Both the position numbers and the translations under genes were made by a program. From the NCBI RefSeq assembly GCF_003051005.1, contig NZ_QAOW01000009.1, forward strand, positions 186,001 through 250,000: DNA of 64,000 nt, written 5' to 3'. Numbering within the stretch: position 1 is the stretch's first letter; the number at the start of each line of letters is the position of its first letter. This stretch comes from Rhodococcus sp. OK519. Its GTDB lineage: Bacteria; Actinomycetota; Actinomycetes; Mycobacteriales; Mycobacteriaceae. The notes beneath the pieces are model-generated. The model saw nothing but the letters and a program-made list of their open reading frames with translations. It was not told the DNA's origin and made no database searches. This document shows positions 8,585 to 17,469 of the stretch, piece by piece.

Positions 8585-8745
8585 TAAATGGGTTGCGCGG
8601 TGGTTGAACCGGCCATACCGTGGTCGACGTTCGTGTTTCCGATCGATAGGACAGGCCCTTGCTCCTGTAGAGGTGATCCCCGCGCCCCGCGCGGCGTGTG
8701 CTGTGGCACGCGTCGGCGCCCGTACGCACACCTCTCGGAGTTCTC

Positions 8746-10374
8746 ATGGCACACCCGTCCCCGTCCGTATCGCTGTCCGATCTCACCTTCGCGTGGCCCG
8801 ACGGCACCCCCGTCGTCGACGGCCTCGACGCCGTCTTCGGTTCGGGACGAACCGGGTTGGTGGGCCTCAACGGCTGCGGCAAGTCGACGCTGCTGCGGCT
8901 CATCGCGGGCCGTCTGCAACCCGCCCGTGGCTCGATCACTGCCCACGGCGACGTGGCCTACCTGCCGCAGGACCTGACACTCGACCCGGGCGTCCAGGTC
9001 GACACCATCCTCGGTATCTCCGGGGTGCGGAAGGCCCTCGCGCGCATCGAATCCGGCGCAGGCGCCGACGACGACTTCGACGCCGTCGGCACGTCGTGGG
9101 ACATCGAGGAACGCGCCGTGTCGATACTCCACCGCCTCGGCCTGCACCGCATCGTCGCCGACGTCACCGACCTGGATCGAACGGTGGGCGAGTTGTCCGG
9201 GGGTGAAACGACGCTGCTCGGCCTCACCGCACAACTGCTGCAGGAGCCGGACATCCTGCTGCTCGACGAGCCCACCAACAACCTCGACGGCGCCAGCCGG
9301 GATCTGCTCGACGCCGCCGTCCGGCAGTTCCCCGGCACCGTCCTGCTCGTCAGCCACGACCGCGATCTCCTCGATTCGGTCGACACGATCGCCGAACTCC
9401 GCGACGGTCGAATTCGCATGTTCGGCGGCAACTTCGGCGACTATCAGCACGCGATCGAGACGGAGCAGCAGGCCGCGCTCGCCGCGGTGCGCGACGCGCG
9501 CAGCGACGTCCGCAAGCAGGGCCGCGAACTCGTCGAGGCCCAGATCAAGCTGGATCGTCGTGCCCGGTACGGGAAGAAGATGTTCGAGAACAAGCGCGAG
9601 CCGAAGATCATAATGGGCATGCGGAAACGGGCCGCGCAAGAGTCGGCGGGCAAGCTGCGCGGCAACCATATCGAGAAGGTCGACGACGCGAAGAAGGCGC
9701 TCACCGAGGCACAGGACCGGGTGCGCGACGATCGCCAGATCCGCATCGATCTGCCGGACACCGCAGTTTTCCCCGGACAGCAGGTGATCGAACTCGAGCA
9801 GGTCCGCCTGCGCACCGGCCAGGTGGTGGATCTGACCGTGACCGGACCCGAACGCATCGCGCTCACCGGACGCAACGGGATCGGCAAGACGACCGCGCTG
9901 AAGGAGATCGTGCGAGTGGGCGCGAAGGTGCCGTTCGGCTTCCTGCCCCAGCGACTGGACATCTTCGACGAGAACGCCTCGATTGCGGAGAACGTCGCGA
10001 CCGCCGCCCCGCACGCCACCCCCGAACAGATCCGGGGGAGCCTGGCCCGCTTCCTGTTCCGCGGCGTCGAGGCCGAGGCATCGGTCTCGACACTGTCCGG
10101 TGGGGAACGACTGCGCGCCGCGCTCGCGCTGCTACTCAGCGCCGACCCACCGCCACGGCTGCTGATGCTCGACGAGCCCACCAACAATCTAGACCTACCG
10201 TCCCTCGCCCATTTGGTGCAGGCGTTGAACGAATATCGTGGGGCGCTCGTCGTCGTGAGTCACGATCGGCAGTTCCTGCACGACATCGGCATCACGCGCC
10301 GCCTGGAGCTCGGCTCGAACGAACTCGCCGAACTCGACGTCGATTCCGCAGCGGTGAACCACCCGAATCGGTAG
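8746..10374 (+). CDS. ABC-F family ATP-binding protein
   Basis: A 542-residue soluble protein with two ABC ATPase domains and no membrane segment, the layout of ABC-F translation factors and ribosome-protection proteins. Domain 1 has Walker A GLNGCGKST, signature LSGGE and Walker B LLLDEPTNNLD. A basic linker (about residues 235-330, rich in Lys/Arg, KKMFENKREPK) would enter the ribosomal E/P-site region. Domain 2 has GRNGIGKTT, LSGGERLR and LMLDEPTNNLD. I use the ATG at 8746; a TTG at 8698 in the same frame would add 16 unrelated residues. The long 5' leader with hairpins recalls attenuated antibiotic-resistance ABC-F genes, but a housekeeping role is equally possible. Confidence 0.9.
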   Translation: MAHPSPSVSLSDLTFAWPDGTPVVDGLDAVFGSGRTGLVGLNGCGKSTLLRLIAGRLQPARGSITAHGDVAYLPQDLTLDPGVQVDTILGISGVRKALARIESGAGADDDFDAVGTSWDIEERAVSILHRLGLHRIVADVTDLDRTVGELSGGETTLLGLTAQLLQEPDILLLDEPTNNLDGASRDLLDAAVRQFPGTVLLVSHDRDLLDSVDTIAELRDGRIRMFGGNFGDYQHAIETEQQAALAAVRDARSDVRKQGRELVEAQIKLDRRARYGKKMFENKREPKIIMGMRKRAAQESAGKLRGNHIEKVDDAKKALTEAQDRVRDDRQIRIDLPDTAVFPGQQVIELEQVRLRTGQVVDLTVTGPERIALTGRNGIGKTTALKEIVRVGAKVPFGFLPQRLDIFDENASIAENVATAAPHATPEQIRGSLARFLFRGVEAEASVSTLSGGERLRAALALLLSADPPPRLLMLDEPTNNLDLPSLAHLVQALNEYRGALVVVSHDRQFLHDIGITRRLELGSNELAELDVDSAAVNHPNR

Positions 10375-10576
10375 CGCCCACCGATTCACCCCTGGGTGAG
10401 ATGCATCTCTTACTCGCACCGCATTCGACCGGGGCTAACACGCCGCGCATCCAGGGCACTAGCGGCCAAGGTCCTCGATCTACGCCCCACCAACCACACC
10501 GGCAACAAACAAACTGGTTGTGCCGCTATGGCATTCAGGCCACACCCGCCGCCGCGGGAAGGCGACGAAAACGCCC

Positions 10577-10582
10577 GTAGGC
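10577..10582 (+). promoter_or_regulatory. possible -10 element TAGGCT
   Basis: TAGGCT is a common actinobacterial -10 hexamer and sits about 30 bases before the GTG of the small membrane protein, inside a short ACGCCC/GGGCGT inverted repeat. No convincing -35 was found. The rest of 10375-10612 shows no gene. Confidence 0.35.
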
Positions 10583-10612
10583 TGGGCGTCGACGAGCCGA
10601 AAGGTAGACACC

Positions 10613-10903
10613 GTGAACGCCCTCGAGACGACCGACCCCCTCCTCCGGCAGGAGAACCGCGCACAGATCGACACCAAGGACCATGTTCGCGCAGAACGGG
10701 AGGCCCGATCGATCGCCGAAGAGGCCCGCATCCAGGAACGGCGGCGGACCCGCAGCCTGTCGACCGTGTTCGCCGTCCTCGCCGCGGTGGGCCCCACCGT
10801 CATGGCACTGACGATAGGGGTGCCCCCGGGCGAGGCGTTCCGCGTCCTGCTGCTGACCGTCGTACCGGCCGCCTGCGCGTACTTCATGCTGCGCTCGCGC
10901 TGA
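10613..10903 (+). CDS. small membrane protein with basic/acidic coiled N-terminus
   Basis: A 96-residue protein of unknown function. The first 45 residues are highly charged and likely helical (EAEEAR- and RRR-rich). Two hydrophobic segments follow at about residues 48-67 and 72-92, ending in MLRSR, so both ends probably face the cytoplasm. I prefer the GTG at 10613 (GAAAGG upstream, plausible promoter before it) to an ATG at 10520, which would put the promoter-like element inside the gene. No family is recognised. It lies alone between the ABC-F gene and the metal-import operon. Confidence 0.65.
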   Translation: MNALETTDPLLRQENRAQIDTKDHVRAEREARSIAEEARIQERRRTRSLSTVFAVLAAVGPTVMALTIGVPPGEAFRVLLLTVVPAACAYFMLRSR

Positions 10904-10932
10904 CGGCGAGAACCGGACGATTCCGGAAAGCC

Positions 10933-10946
10933 TGTTCAGGTGTTCA
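10933..10946 (+). promoter_or_regulatory. TGTTCA direct repeat upstream of the metal-import operon
   Basis: TGTTCA occurs twice with a GG spacer, followed by an AT-rich GATAAACT at 10955-10962 that could be the -10 region. Nickel or cobalt importers are normally repressed by a metal sensor, so this is a candidate operator site. The sensor is not identified. Confidence 0.35.
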
Positions 10947-11038
10947 CATGACTCGATAAACTGGCACCACGAATCCCCTCGCCCCAGGAGGGCAGTGTGG
11001 CTGTCGACAATGCAGGCGTGAACGGTCAGGTCGTCGCA

Positions 11039-11725
11039 ATGCATATGAGCGACGGCATCATCAACGCTCCGACTTCGGCGCTGTTCTGGGCCGTCGCGAT
11101 CGTCGGAGTCGGCGTCGCGATCTGGCGAGCCCGAACGGAACTCACCGAACGCACCGCACCGATGGCGGGACTGGTGGCAGCGTTCATCTTCGCGGTCCAG
11201 ATGATCAACTTCCCGATCCTCCCCGGCGTGAGCGGCCACCTGCTCGGCGGTGGCTTGGCCGCAATCCTGGTGGGCCCGTACACCGGCGCGCTGTGCATCG
11301 CGATCGTGCTCAGCGTCCAGGCGCTTCTGTTCGCCGACGGCGGCCTCACCGCCCTCGGCGCGAACATCACCAATATGGCGCTGGTGGGCACGGCCGTCGG
11401 TTACGCGGTCGCCGTCGCGCTGCGCCCGTTGCTCGCGGGCCGCGGCGACGCCGGGATCGGCATCCTTGCCTTCGTCTCTGCCTGGTGTGCAACAGTTCTC
11501 GCGGCATCGATGTTCGTGGTCGAGTACGCGATCGGCGGTGACGCCGTCACCTCGCTGCACACCGTAGCCGCCTATATGTTCGGCACCCATGCACTGATCG
11601 GAATCGGCGAGGGCATCATCACCGCCTTCACGGTCGTCGCGGTCGCACGCGCACGCCCGGATCTGGTGTACCTGTTGCGATCCCGAACCGACCGCACGCG
11701 AACGAAGGGGGCGATGTCGGCATGA
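11039..11725 (+). CDS. cbiM: ECF nickel/cobalt transporter substrate-specificity subunit CbiM/NikM
   Basis: The metal-binding S component of an energy-coupling-factor importer, about 228 residues with six or seven membrane helices. In this family the free N-terminus, His2 and a later His bind the metal. The reading beginning at the ATG at 11039 starts MHMSDGIINAP, placing His at position 2, and the second His lies in GVSGHLLGGG. A GTG at 10997 has a much better ribosome site (CAGGAGG) and would add 14 residues, burying the metal-binding end; see findings. The genes for N, Q and O follow with overlapping stops and starts. Ni versus Co cannot be decided, but the [NiFe] hydrogenase locus 8 kb away makes nickel attractive. 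Confidence 0.85.
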   Translation: MHMSDGIINAPTSALFWAVAIVGVGVAIWRARTELTERTAPMAGLVAAFIFAVQMINFPILPGVSGHLLGGGLAAILVGPYTGALCIAIVLSVQALLFADGGLTALGANITNMALVGTAVGYAVAVALRPLLAGRGDAGIGILAFVSAWCATVLAASMFVVEYAIGGDAVTSLHTVAAYMFGTHALIGIGEGIITAFTVVAVARARPDLVYLLRSRTDRTRTKGAMSA

Positions 11726-12072
11726 CCACCTCTTCGCGCATCCGCTCACGGTTCCTCGTCGGTTTCGCGATCGCGGCCCTGCTGGTCGCCGGTGTGCTGT
11801 CGTACTTCGCCAGTTCCAGTCCGGACGGCCTCGATTCGGCCACTCAGCGCGGCTGTGAGGTGGTCGACGTCGACGGCGCCGAGCAACTGGTCGGCGACTG
11901 CATCGCGCAGGGCGCGACCGACCATCACCTGTCGTCGTCCCCGTTCGCCGACTACTCGATCCGCGGAGACTCCGCCCTCACCGGGGTGGCCGGGGTGCTG
12001 GGCGTCGTCGCCGTCTTCATACTGGCCGGACTGCTGTTCCGCGCCCTCGCCCGACCGCGCCGGGAACCGTGA
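11722..12072 (+). CDS. cbiN: ECF nickel/cobalt transporter auxiliary subunit CbiN/NikN
   Basis: A 116-residue protein with a transmembrane helix near each end (about residues 13-30 and 86-108) and an extracytoplasmic loop containing the conserved PDGLDSA segment of the CbiN/PDGLE family. CbiN assists metal loading or opening of CbiM in cobalt systems. The ATG overlaps the cbiM stop (ATGA). The loop carries a Cys pair (GCEVVDVDGAEQLVGDC) and two adjacent His (TDHHL) that may be local additions. Confidence 0.85.
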   Translation: MTTSSRIRSRFLVGFAIAALLVAGVLSYFASSSPDGLDSATQRGCEVVDVDGAEQLVGDCIAQGATDHHLSSSPFADYSIRGDSALTGVAGVLGVVAVFILAGLLFRALARPRREP

Positions 12073-12073
12073 C

Positions 12074-12832
12074 GTGTCCGGTTCTCACACCCACCCGCTC
12101 TACCTCGAAGGGGCCTCCCCGGTTCACCGACTGCCCCCGGAGGTGAAGATCCTGGCCGCCTTTGTCGGCGTCTTCGCGGTCGTGGCGACACCTCGCGAGG
12201 CGGTCTGGGCGTTCGCGGGGTACCTCGTGATCCTGGCCGTCGTGTGGCGGATCGCGGGAATCACGATGCGCTGGTTGGCCCCCCGCATGCTCATCGAGGT
12301 CCCGTTCGTCGTGCTCGCGGTGCTGCTGCCGTTCGCGGAGGCCGGCGACCACGTCACGGTTCTCGGACTGTCGCTGTCCGAGCCCGGCCTGTGGGCGGCA
12401 TGGAACATCCTCGTCAAGGGCAGCCTGGGTGTGCTCGTGTCGTTGACCCTCGCCGCGACCACCCCGGTGCGCTCGCTTCCTGCCGGGCTGTCGCGGCTGC
12501 ACCTACCGGGCATCGTCGTGACCGTCGTGACGCTCATGCTCCGCTACGTGAATCTGCTTGCGGGCGAAATCGAACGAATGCGGATCGCCCGGATCTCCCG
12601 CGGCGACGATCCGCGGACCCTGCATCAGGTGGGTGCCACCGCACGCGGAGTCGGCGGCGTGTTCCTCCGCTCGTACGAACGCGGCGAGCGGGTGCACCTT
12701 GCGATGCTCTCCCGCGGCTTCACCGGCACGGTGCCGTTGCACGCTCCCGCCGCCCGTCGCCGGGAGTGGGCCACCGCCCTCGCACCCGCCCTGAGCGCGG
12801 TCGCAATTGCCGTCGCGGCCTGGATGGTGTGA
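12074..12832 (+). CDS. cbiQ: ECF transporter transmembrane subunit CbiQ (EcfT)
   Basis: A 252-residue membrane protein that couples ATP hydrolysis to the CbiM subunit. Several hydrophobic helices are followed by the two short EcfT coupling motifs, here RISRG and MLSRG in cytoplasmic helices near residues 175 and 215, which contact the ATPase. The GTG start at 12074 is 1 base after the cbiN stop. The stop shares a base with the cbiO start, so the operon is tightly coupled. Confidence 0.88.
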   Translation: MSGSHTHPLYLEGASPVHRLPPEVKILAAFVGVFAVVATPREAVWAFAGYLVILAVVWRIAGITMRWLAPRMLIEVPFVVLAVLLPFAEAGDHVTVLGLSLSEPGLWAAWNILVKGSLGVLVSLTLAATTPVRSLPAGLSRLHLPGIVVTVVTLMLRYVNLLAGEIERMRIARISRGDDPRTLHQVGATARGVGGVFLRSYERGERVHLAMLSRGFTGTVPLHAPAARRREWATALAPALSAVAIAVAAWMV

Positions 12833-13590
12833 TGACCTCCCCCGCAATCGAGACCGATGCTCTGGTCTTCGAGTATCCCGACGGCCGACGGGCGCTCGAC
12901 GGCGTCGACCTCGAGATAGCGGCGGGCGAGCGCGTCGCGATCCTGGGACCGAACGGCGCCGGCAAGACGACGCTGATCCTGCAACTCAACGGCGTACTGA
13001 CGGCGTCGTCCGGGTCCGTGCAGATCGGGGGTCTGCCCGTCGATCGCGAGAACCTGCGCGAGATCCGGCGGCGGGTCGGCGTGGTGTTCCAGGACCCGGA
13101 CGATCAACTGTTCATGCCGACGGTCGCCGAGGACGTCGCGTTCGGCCCCGTCAATTTCGGGGTACGCGGCGATGATCTAGAGCGGCGCGTGACAGAGGCC
13201 CTCGAGCAGGTCGACATGGCAGAGCACGCGGAGCGCAGCGCCGGGCACCTGTCCGGCGGTCAGCGCCGACGGGTGGCTCTCGCGACGGTGCTCGCGTGCC
13301 GGCCCGACGTACTGGTGCTCGACGAGCCGTCGAGCAATCTCGATCCCGTCGCCCGGCGTGAACTCACCGACGTGCTCGTCGGTCTCGACACGACCTTGCT
13401 CCTCGTCACGCACGATCTGCCGTATGCCGCCCAGTTGTGCAGGCGTGCGGTGATTCTCGACGAGGGACGCGTGGTCGCGGACGACCGGATCGAGCGCATT
13501 CTCTCCGACCGGGACCTACTGGCCGCGCACCGCCTGGAACTGCCCTGGGGATTCTCGCTCCCGGCCCCGGCCCCGGCCCCCGAGGGCTGA
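12832..13590 (+). CDS. cbiO: ECF transporter ATPase CbiO
   Basis: A 252-residue ABC ATPase. Walker A is GPNGAGKTT (about residues 43-51), the Q-loop is FQDPDDQLF (the doubled-DQ form typical of ECF ATPases), the signature is LSGGQ, Walker B VLVLDEPSSNLD, and the switch His is in THD. With a single ATPase gene the complex would hold a homodimer. A Pro-Ala repeat tail ends the protein. It is the last gene of cbiMNQO. Confidence 0.9.
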   Translation: MTSPAIETDALVFEYPDGRRALDGVDLEIAAGERVAILGPNGAGKTTLILQLNGVLTASSGSVQIGGLPVDRENLREIRRRVGVVFQDPDDQLFMPTVAEDVAFGPVNFGVRGDDLERRVTEALEQVDMAEHAERSAGHLSGGQRRRVALATVLACRPDVLVLDEPSSNLDPVARRELTDVLVGLDTTLLLVTHDLPYAAQLCRRAVILDEGRVVADDRIERILSDRDLLAAHRLELPWGFSLPAPAPAPEG

Positions 13591-13636
13591 CGCGCGTCGG
13601 ACGATCTGCTCGAACAGGGACACGATGCTCTCGTCG

Positions 13637-13654
13637 GGCCCACGCACGTGGGCC
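13637..13654. terminator. possible terminator hairpin after cbiO
   Basis: GGCCCACG and CGTGGGCC are perfectly complementary around only two bases (realistically a 7-bp stem with a 4-base loop), 47 bases after the cbiO stop. There is no T-run, so the termination role is weakly supported; an operator for the next gene is an alternative. Confidence 0.35.
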
Positions 13655-13700
13655 GAAGGGCACGTTCCGCAGCCTGCGCGGAAAATGCTTAAATTATGGA

Positions 13701-14942
13701 ATGATCACTCCAGAAGTAGACATCGACGAGACGTCAGCCTCGTCGCGGACTGGCAGATACCCGCGGGAGACCGGAGACGGGTTGCCCTGGTCTGCGCTGC
13801 TGGCAATGGCCGCAACAGCATTCGTCGTCATCATGACCGAAACGCTGCCCGCAGGACTTCTCCGCCAGATCTCCGAGGGGCTCGACATCAGCGAAGCCGC
13901 CGCCGGTCAGCTGATCAGCGCGTACGCACTGGGCGCGGTCGTGTGCGCGATACCGGCGATCACCCTCACTCGCGGACACCGGCGCAAGCCGATCCTGACC
14001 ATCGCAGTGATCGGTTTCGTCGTGGCGAACACGATGACCGCCTTGGCGCCCGACTTCGCGGTCGCGCTCGGAGCACGCTTCGTGGCCGGCGCCTTCTCGG
14101 GAATACTCTGGGGGATGCTGGCCGGCTACGCGCGGAAGGTGTCACCGCCGGCGCTGGCCGGAACCGCGCTCACCATCGCGATGGCGGGCACGCCGGTGGC
14201 CTTTGCCGTCGGCACACCACTGGCGACCCTCCTCGGGACGGCGGCCGGATGGCGTGTGACGTTTGCGATCATGTCCATTGCCGCAGTCGCACTCGTAGTG
14301 TGGATCGTCGCCGCGGTACCCGACGCCCCGGGCCAGGACCGAACGGCTCGAACTCCGCTGCGCCGCGTGATCCTCATCCCCGGCGTCGGGTCGGTGCTTG
14401 CAGTTGTGCTCGGCTGGTTCCTCGCGCACAACCTGCTGTACACCTACATTTCGCCGACCATCGAGCACCTCGGTGTCGGGATCAGAGTCGATGTCGCATT
14501 GGCGATCTTCGGCGTCGCATCACTGGCCGGCATCGGCGCAACGGGAGCCCTGGTCGATCGGATGCTGCGGCGACTCGCCCTGGCCGGTCTCGTCGCCTTC
14601 GCAGCAGGCACCGCCATCCTGACGTTCAGCGGAAGCGACCCGGTTCTCTTCGTGGTCGCAGTTCTACTGTGGGGCATTTCGTTCGGTGGCGCGGCCTCCC
14701 TGCTTCAGACCGCGCTCGCGGATGCCGCGGGCCCCGATGCGGACGTCGCGAACTCCATGCTCACAACCGTGGCGAACGCGGCGATCTTCGGGGGCGGGGC
14801 GCTCGGCGGAATCGCATTGGGCGTGTCGGGCGCCGGCTCCTTTCCACTCACAGCACTGGCGATTCTCGTCGCAACCATCACTGTCGTGGCCTTCGCACGT
14901 TCGCACGGCTTCGTGCCGAGCAGGCGAGACGCGACACGGTAG
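13701..14942 (+). CDS. MFS transporter (drug/arabinose-type exporter family)
   Basis: A 413-residue 12-helix major facilitator. The MTETLPAGLL sequence in helix 1 is characteristic of the DHA1-type exporters related to YdhP/AraJ/NepI, and TRGHRRKPIL in the loop 2-3 position is the motif-A equivalent. It probably expels a sugar, purine or drug-like compound by proton antiport; the substrate is not readable. An AT-rich stretch (AAATTAT) lies directly before the ATG at 13701, so the mRNA may have little or no leader. It is not clearly cotranscribed with the second MFS gene, 170 bases downstream. Confidence 0.85.
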   Translation: MITPEVDIDETSASSRTGRYPRETGDGLPWSALLAMAATAFVVIMTETLPAGLLRQISEGLDISEAAAGQLISAYALGAVVCAIPAITLTRGHRRKPILTIAVIGFVVANTMTALAPDFAVALGARFVAGAFSGILWGMLAGYARKVSPPALAGTALTIAMAGTPVAFAVGTPLATLLGTAAGWRVTFAIMSIAAVALVVWIVAAVPDAPGQDRTARTPLRRVILIPGVGSVLAVVLGWFLAHNLLYTYISPTIEHLGVGIRVDVALAIFGVASLAGIGATGALVDRMLRRLALAGLVAFAAGTAILTFSGSDPVLFVVAVLLWGISFGGAASLLQTALADAAGPDADVANSMLTTVANAAIFGGGALGGIALGVSGAGSFPLTALAILVATITVVAFARSHGFVPSRRDATR

Positions 14943-15112
14943 CGGCATCCCATTCAGAGCTTTTCGCATTGGGTGGCCAATGTTACTGATCCCGTGCGCA
15001 ATTCGACACGCGGTGCCCGTCGGGGACCTTCCGGTAGTGACTCTGCTCACTTTCAGATCGATTGGTCCATAAAGAATTGACTGCACGATCCTTCTGCGGC
15101 AAGTATTACGGC

Positions 15113-16498
15113 ATGAACGATCCAGAAGTCGCCACGAGTGGGATGAAGCGGCGCTCAGCGCCCGCGGCACCCGTGGGCGACCCCGACGTCGAACAACCGT
15201 CCCTGAGCGGGGCAATCGTGTTGCTGCTGGCCGTGGTCTGCGGGGCGGCGGTGGCGAATATCTACTACGCCCAGCCGCTGCTCCCGGTGATCTCGCAGGC
15301 ACTCGGGGTCTCCCCGGGGGTCGCCGGGCTGGTGATCACCGTTTCGCAGGTCGGCTACGCGCTGGCACTGGCGCTCCTGGTGCCGTTGGGAGACGTCCTC
15401 GAACGCCGTCGCCTGGTGAGTGTGTTGCTCGGCGCGAGTGCCATCGCTCTGCTCGGTGCGGCGGCATCACCGGGGGTGGGCGCACTGCTCGCCGCTATCG
15501 CGCTCGTCGGTGTGACGTCTGCGGTCGCGCAGATCGTGGTGCCGATGGCCGCGTCCCTGGCGCCGAATCATCAGCGCGGGGCCGTAGTGGGCACGGTGAC
15601 GAGCGGACTGCTGATCGGGATCATGGTCGCCCGTACGATCGCCGGACTCCTCGCCGAAATCGGCGACTGGCATTGGGTGTTCGTCTTCGCCGCGTTCCTG
15701 ATGGCAGTTCTGGCCGTCGTGCTCCGACTGGTCCTGTCCCGGGTGCCGCCGACGGAACACACCACCTATCCCCGCCTTCTACGCTCGGTCGCGGCGTTGG
15801 TGCGCACCGAATCGCTGCTGCGTCGGCGCATGGTCCTGGCCGCAGTCGGCATGGGCTGTTTCACCGTGCTGTGGACCGCGTCCTCGTTCCTGCTGGCGGA
15901 GGAGCCGTATTCGTACGGGCCCGCAGCGATCGGCCTGTTCGGGCTGGCCGGAGTCGTCGGCGGTGTCGCCGCGATGAGGGCCGGTCGGCTCACCGACCGG
16001 GGGCGTGGTCGTCAGGTGACGACGGGTGGGTTGATCCTGTTGACGGCGAGCTGGCCGGTGCTCGCGATCGCCGGCGTGGGCGGACCGGCCGGCCTGGTCG
16101 CGCTGGTCGTCGGCATTGTGGCGCTCAATCTCGCACAGCAGTCCCTGTTGATCAGCCACCAGAGTGCGATCTACCGGCGGGCACCACATGCCCGGAGCCG
16201 CGTGACGACAGCCCTGATGGTGTCCGCCTTCGCCGGGAGCACGGTCGCCTCGGCATTGACCGCAGCCCTGTATCCGCGCGTGGGTTGGCCGGGGGTGTGC
16301 GTGCTCGGCGTCGCCATCGCACTGGTCGGTGTCGGGACGTGGGCCCTGGAATGGTGGCACCCCAGCCCCGCCGAACCGCTTGCCCCGCCGATGATGTCGG
16401 CCGCAGACCCCGATCCCCACACACCCCCGACGGCAGAGGCCGGCACGACCGCCCGCCCCGCCGAGCCGTCTCGTCCGCAGGAGGCCAACCATGCCTGA
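15113..16498 (+). CDS. MFS transporter, first gene of a four-gene operon
   Basis: A 461-residue major facilitator with about 12 helices; NIYYAQPLLPVI and PLGDVLERRRLV (motif A region) identify the YnfM/AraJ-like exporter branch. The tail of about 60 residues is proline- and acid-rich. TTGACT at 15077-15082 may be the -35 of its promoter. The ATG at 15113 is preferred to a TTG at 15062. Its last 8 bases overlap the next gene's start, so it is translationally coupled to the 2-hydroxyacid dehydrogenase. Export or uptake of an organic acid linked to the downstream enzymes is an inference. Confidence 0.85.
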   Translation: MNDPEVATSGMKRRSAPAAPVGDPDVEQPSLSGAIVLLLAVVCGAAVANIYYAQPLLPVISQALGVSPGVAGLVITVSQVGYALALALLVPLGDVLERRRLVSVLLGASAIALLGAAASPGVGALLAAIALVGVTSAVAQIVVPMAASLAPNHQRGAVVGTVTSGLLIGIMVARTIAGLLAEIGDWHWVFVFAAFLMAVLAVVLRLVLSRVPPTEHTTYPRLLRSVAALVRTESLLRRRMVLAAVGMGCFTVLWTASSFLLAEEPYSYGPAAIGLFGLAGVVGGVAAMRAGRLTDRGRGRQVTTGGLILLTASWPVLAIAGVGGPAGLVALVVGIVALNLAQQSLLISHQSAIYRRAPHARSRVTTALMVSAFAGSTVASALTAALYPRVGWPGVCVLGVAIALVGVGTWALEWWHPSPAEPLAPPMMSAADPDPHTPPTAEAGTTARPAEPSRPQEANHA

Positions 16499-17456
16499 GA
16501 TCCGCCGAGTGGCGATCCTCGACGACTACCAGGGTGTCGCGCGACGGCACGCCGACTGGAGCGCACTACCGGACAGCACCCGGCTCACTGTGTTCTCCGA
16601 GCCTCTGGGCGGCGCCGAGGACGTGGCAGCAGCATTGAGGCCGTTCGACGTCGTCGTGGCCATGCGTGAGCGCACCGCGTTTCCCGCCGCGGTCATCGAC
16701 AGCCTGCCGAATCTGCGCCTGCTCGTCACCACCGGCCCGGCCAATGCAGCCATCGACGTCGCCGCGGCCGAGCAGCGCGGAATCGTGGTGTCGGGTACGC
16801 GCGGAGGAGGATTGACCTCCACTGCCGAGCTGACCTGGGGCCTGATCCACGCCCTCACCCGGTCCATCCCCACCGAGGACCGCCTTGTGCGCGAGGGGGA
16901 TTGGGAGCGGACCGTCGGTCGCGACCTACACGGCGCCCGTCTCGGCGTCATCGGGCTCGGCAGCGTGGGCACCCGGGTGGCCCGGGTGGGGCTCGCCTTC
17001 GGCATGGACGTCGTCGCGTGGAGCAGCCACCTCGACACCGGCCATGCCCGCGCCGTCGGCGTCACTCCGGTGGACAAGGAGGAACTGCTCGCCACCTCCG
17101 ATGTGGTGACGGTCCACCTCAAGGCCTCCGCCCGCACAACCGGGATCGTGGGGCGCGACGAGCTCGCGCTCATGCGACCGAATGCGTTTCTGATCAACAC
17201 CTCTCGGAGCGCTTTGATCGACGGAGAGGCACTGCTCGCGGCTCTGCGCGACGGAAGGATTGGCGGGGCCGGCCTGGACGTCCACTCCGTCGAGCCTCTG
17301 CCGGACGACTCGCCGTGGCGCACTGCTCCGAGGACGGTGCTCACGCCGCACCTCGGCTACGTCACCGAGGGCACGTACGACATCTTCTATTCCGATGCGC
17401 TCGAGGACATCCTCGCCTACGGCGCCGGAACCCCGATCCGAGTGGTCGCTCCGTGA
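16491..17456 (+). CDS. D-isomer-specific 2-hydroxyacid dehydrogenase family protein
   Basis: A 321-residue NAD(P)-dependent enzyme interconverting a 2-keto acid and a D-2-hydroxyacid, or a related substrate. The Rossmann motif is GLGSVGTRVARV in the middle of the chain. The catalytic Arg lies in LINTSRS, Glu in SVEPLPDD, and His in LTPHLGYVT. The length and closing pattern match phosphoglycerate-dehydrogenase-like proteins. It overlaps the MFS gene by 8 bases and precedes a metallo-hydrolase and an aldo-keto reductase, suggesting a small carbonyl/hydroxyacid detoxification or degradation unit. Confidence 0.87.
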   Translation: MPEIRRVAILDDYQGVARRHADWSALPDSTRLTVFSEPLGGAEDVAAALRPFDVVVAMRERTAFPAAVIDSLPNLRLLVTTGPANAAIDVAAAEQRGIVVSGTRGGGLTSTAELTWGLIHALTRSIPTEDRLVREGDWERTVGRDLHGARLGVIGLGSVGTRVARVGLAFGMDVVAWSSHLDTGHARAVGVTPVDKEELLATSDVVTVHLKASARTTGIVGRDELALMRPNAFLINTSRSALIDGEALLAALRDGRIGGAGLDVHSVEPLPDDSPWRTAPRTVLTPHLGYVTEGTYDIFYSDALEDILAYGAGTPIRVVAP

Positions 17457-17469
17457 GAAGACAGCACCC

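Noticed and set aside
8473-10014. Upstream extension of the carbonic anhydrase frame to 677 codons
   Set aside because: The extra part lies antisense to the ABC-F gene, and the internal ATG at 8472 has a good ribosome site.
16491-16498. 8-base overlap between MFS and hydroxyacid dehydrogenase as a frameshift
   Set aside because: Both proteins are complete at their ends; it is ordinary translational coupling.
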